A DNA stretch of 64,000 nt, from contig CANOMQ010000008.1 in NCBI GenBank assembly GCA_947567595.1, positions 1 to 64,000 on the forward strand, in the 5' to 3' direction. The notes beneath the pieces are model-generated. The model was given only the letters and a program-made list of their open reading frames with translations, searched no databases and was not told where the DNA came from. Position 1 is the first letter of the stretch. Every line of letters starts with the position of its first letter. This document shows positions 63,261-64,000 of the stretch, one piece after another. The stretch is from an uncultured Lachnospiraceae bacterium (GTDB lineage: Bacteria > Bacillota > Clostridia > Lachnospirales > Lachnospiraceae). The translations under genes were made by a program, and so were the position numbers.

Positions 63261-63986
63261 TTATATTTTATCAATTACAGCCGCATTCGTAAACAAAATT
63301 TCCTCCAATTCCTCCAAATTTTTTATCTCATAATCAATACGCAGTCCCTTTGTATTCTGAAGTCCCTCGGGATTGTACCAGCAGCACACAATTCCCGCAT
63401 TGTTTCCGCCCTGCATGTCGCTTGTGAGGGAGTCGCCGACAATCATGATTTCGTCTTTTTGGAATGTCCCAAACCGCGAAAGCGCCTCGAATGTATATTC
63501 GAAAAACCCGGCATTTGGCTTCTGCACCCCGATTTCGTCCGAAATCATCACTGCGTCAAACAGCTTGTCAAAGCCTGACGCCGCAAGCTTTCTTCTCTGC
63601 GCCGCAACCGTTCCGTTTGTCGCGGCAGCCTGTATCATTCCCCGCGCCCGAAGCGATTCCACAAGCGTTTTCGCATTGTCGTTAAAAAAGACCTTATCGC
63701 CCATTCGTAGCTGATATTCCTCATTAAACGGCTCCGCTTTTTCTTTTGGAAGTCCCTCGGTCTCAAAAAATTCAAGGAAGCGTCCTATCAGCACCTCCTG
63801 CTTGCTTATCTCGTTTCGCTCAAGACGCTCCCAATACTTTATATTAATCGCGGCGTAACGCTCCACCATCTCATCGGTACAGACGCCCATATCCAAAACC
63901 GCAAAGCATTTTTTCATGGCGTAATTCTCCGCCTTTGCGAAATTCAAGAGCGTCCCGTCAATATCCCACAATACCACCTTAATCAT
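63261..63986 (-). CDS. HAD-superfamily hydrolase (YjjG-type 5'-nucleotidase)
   Basis: Phosphatase of 241 aa with the HAD motifs LWDIDGTLL (nucleophile Asp8, acid/base Asp10), ATNGT (motif II Thr/Asn), KPNAGFFEY (motif III Lys) and IVGDSLTSDMQGG (motif IV). The cap region YAAINIKYWERLERNEI resembles YjjG-like pyrimidine 5'-nucleotidases. A role in sugar-phosphate dephosphorylation is equally possible given the galactan genes downstream, 51 bp away on the same strand. GGAGG precedes the ATG at 63986, so the gene is complete at the window edge. Confidence 0.88.
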   Translation of the reverse strand: MIKVVLWDIDGTLLNFAKAENYAMKKCFAVLDMGVCTDEMVERYAAINIKYWERLERNEISKQEVLIGRFLEFFETEGLPKEKAEPFNEEYQLRMGDKVFFNDNAKTLVESLRARGMIQAAATNGTVAAQRRKLAASGFDKLFDAVMISDEIGVQKPNAGFFEYTFEALSRFGTFQKDEIMIVGDSLTSDMQGGNNAGIVCCWYNPEGLQNTKGLRIDYEIKNLEELEEILFTNAAVIDKI

Positions 63987-64000
63987 CTGTTTCCTCCGTT

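Overview
The window reads as chromosome of a low-to-mid GC, Gram-positive anaerobe of the Clostridia, most likely Lachnospiraceae. This is inferred from a class III (anaerobic) NrdD, meso-diaminopimelate dehydrogenase, the type 2 forms of PyrF, ArgC and GalT, a class B sortase, an Agr-type peptide system and a maltodextrin ABC importer without its own ATPase. I do not name a species. Most genes are on the minus strand. No rRNA, tRNA, CRISPR array or complete transposase was found.

Layout: 1-0.8 kb holds what looks like the right-hand remnant of an inserted element. It abuts a truncated FMN riboswitch that still has its promoter but has lost everything after the P2 hairpin. 0.8-5.4 kb: a chemoreceptor, an AraC regulator and a divergent GH13 alpha-glucosidase. 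5.4-11 kb: Tex, a PIN-domain toxin-antitoxin pair, a DUF975 membrane protein and Ddh. 10.8-20.5 kb: a secA-prfB-zinc-ribbon operon (prfB with the classical +1 frameshift), a 49-residue small ORF, pyrF, nrdD fused to a glutaredoxin-like domain, then a TPR lipoprotein.

19.4-31.3 kb: a maltodextrin/glycogen block made of malE-malF-malG-malQ-lacI-TPR, ugd, and lacI-glgP. Both LacI-controlled promoters carry ACGTT-centred operators just downstream of the predicted start site. 31.4-37 kb: a class B sortase, its likely substrate (a choice-of-anchor-A surface protein ending in an MPDTG signal), and glycogen debranching enzyme. 37-42.4 kb: two GGDEF/EAL proteins with degenerate GGDEF motifs around an M18 aminopeptidase. 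42.4-45.4 kb: an orphan fucose/arabinose-isomerase-family protein divergent from a LacI regulator, with matching operators in both promoters.

45.4-47.6 kb: a two-gene DNA repair/modification pair (radical SAM plus partner) preceded by three LexA/DinR-like boxes. 47.7-51.6 kb: an apparently complete peptide quorum-sensing locus. It comprises AgrB, a 48-residue AgrD with a predicted five-residue thiolactone ring, an AgrC-like kinase and an AgrA-like LytTR regulator, flanked by two small XRE regulators. agrBD and agrAC are convergent and separated by a perfect 36-bp palindrome. This is the best candidate for a distinctive system here. 51.6-57.6 kb: two MATE transporters, an RsmF-like rRNA methyltransferase, argC and a decayed gene with an in-frame TAG. 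57.4-64 kb: a galactan/galactose operon (HAD phosphatase, GH53 endo-galactanase, galT, AraC regulator, a large unrecognised protein and a small zinc-ribbon protein).

Start codons were moved inward from the longest open frame wherever a Shine-Dalgarno sequence clearly selects an internal start. Several genes use GTG or TTG.
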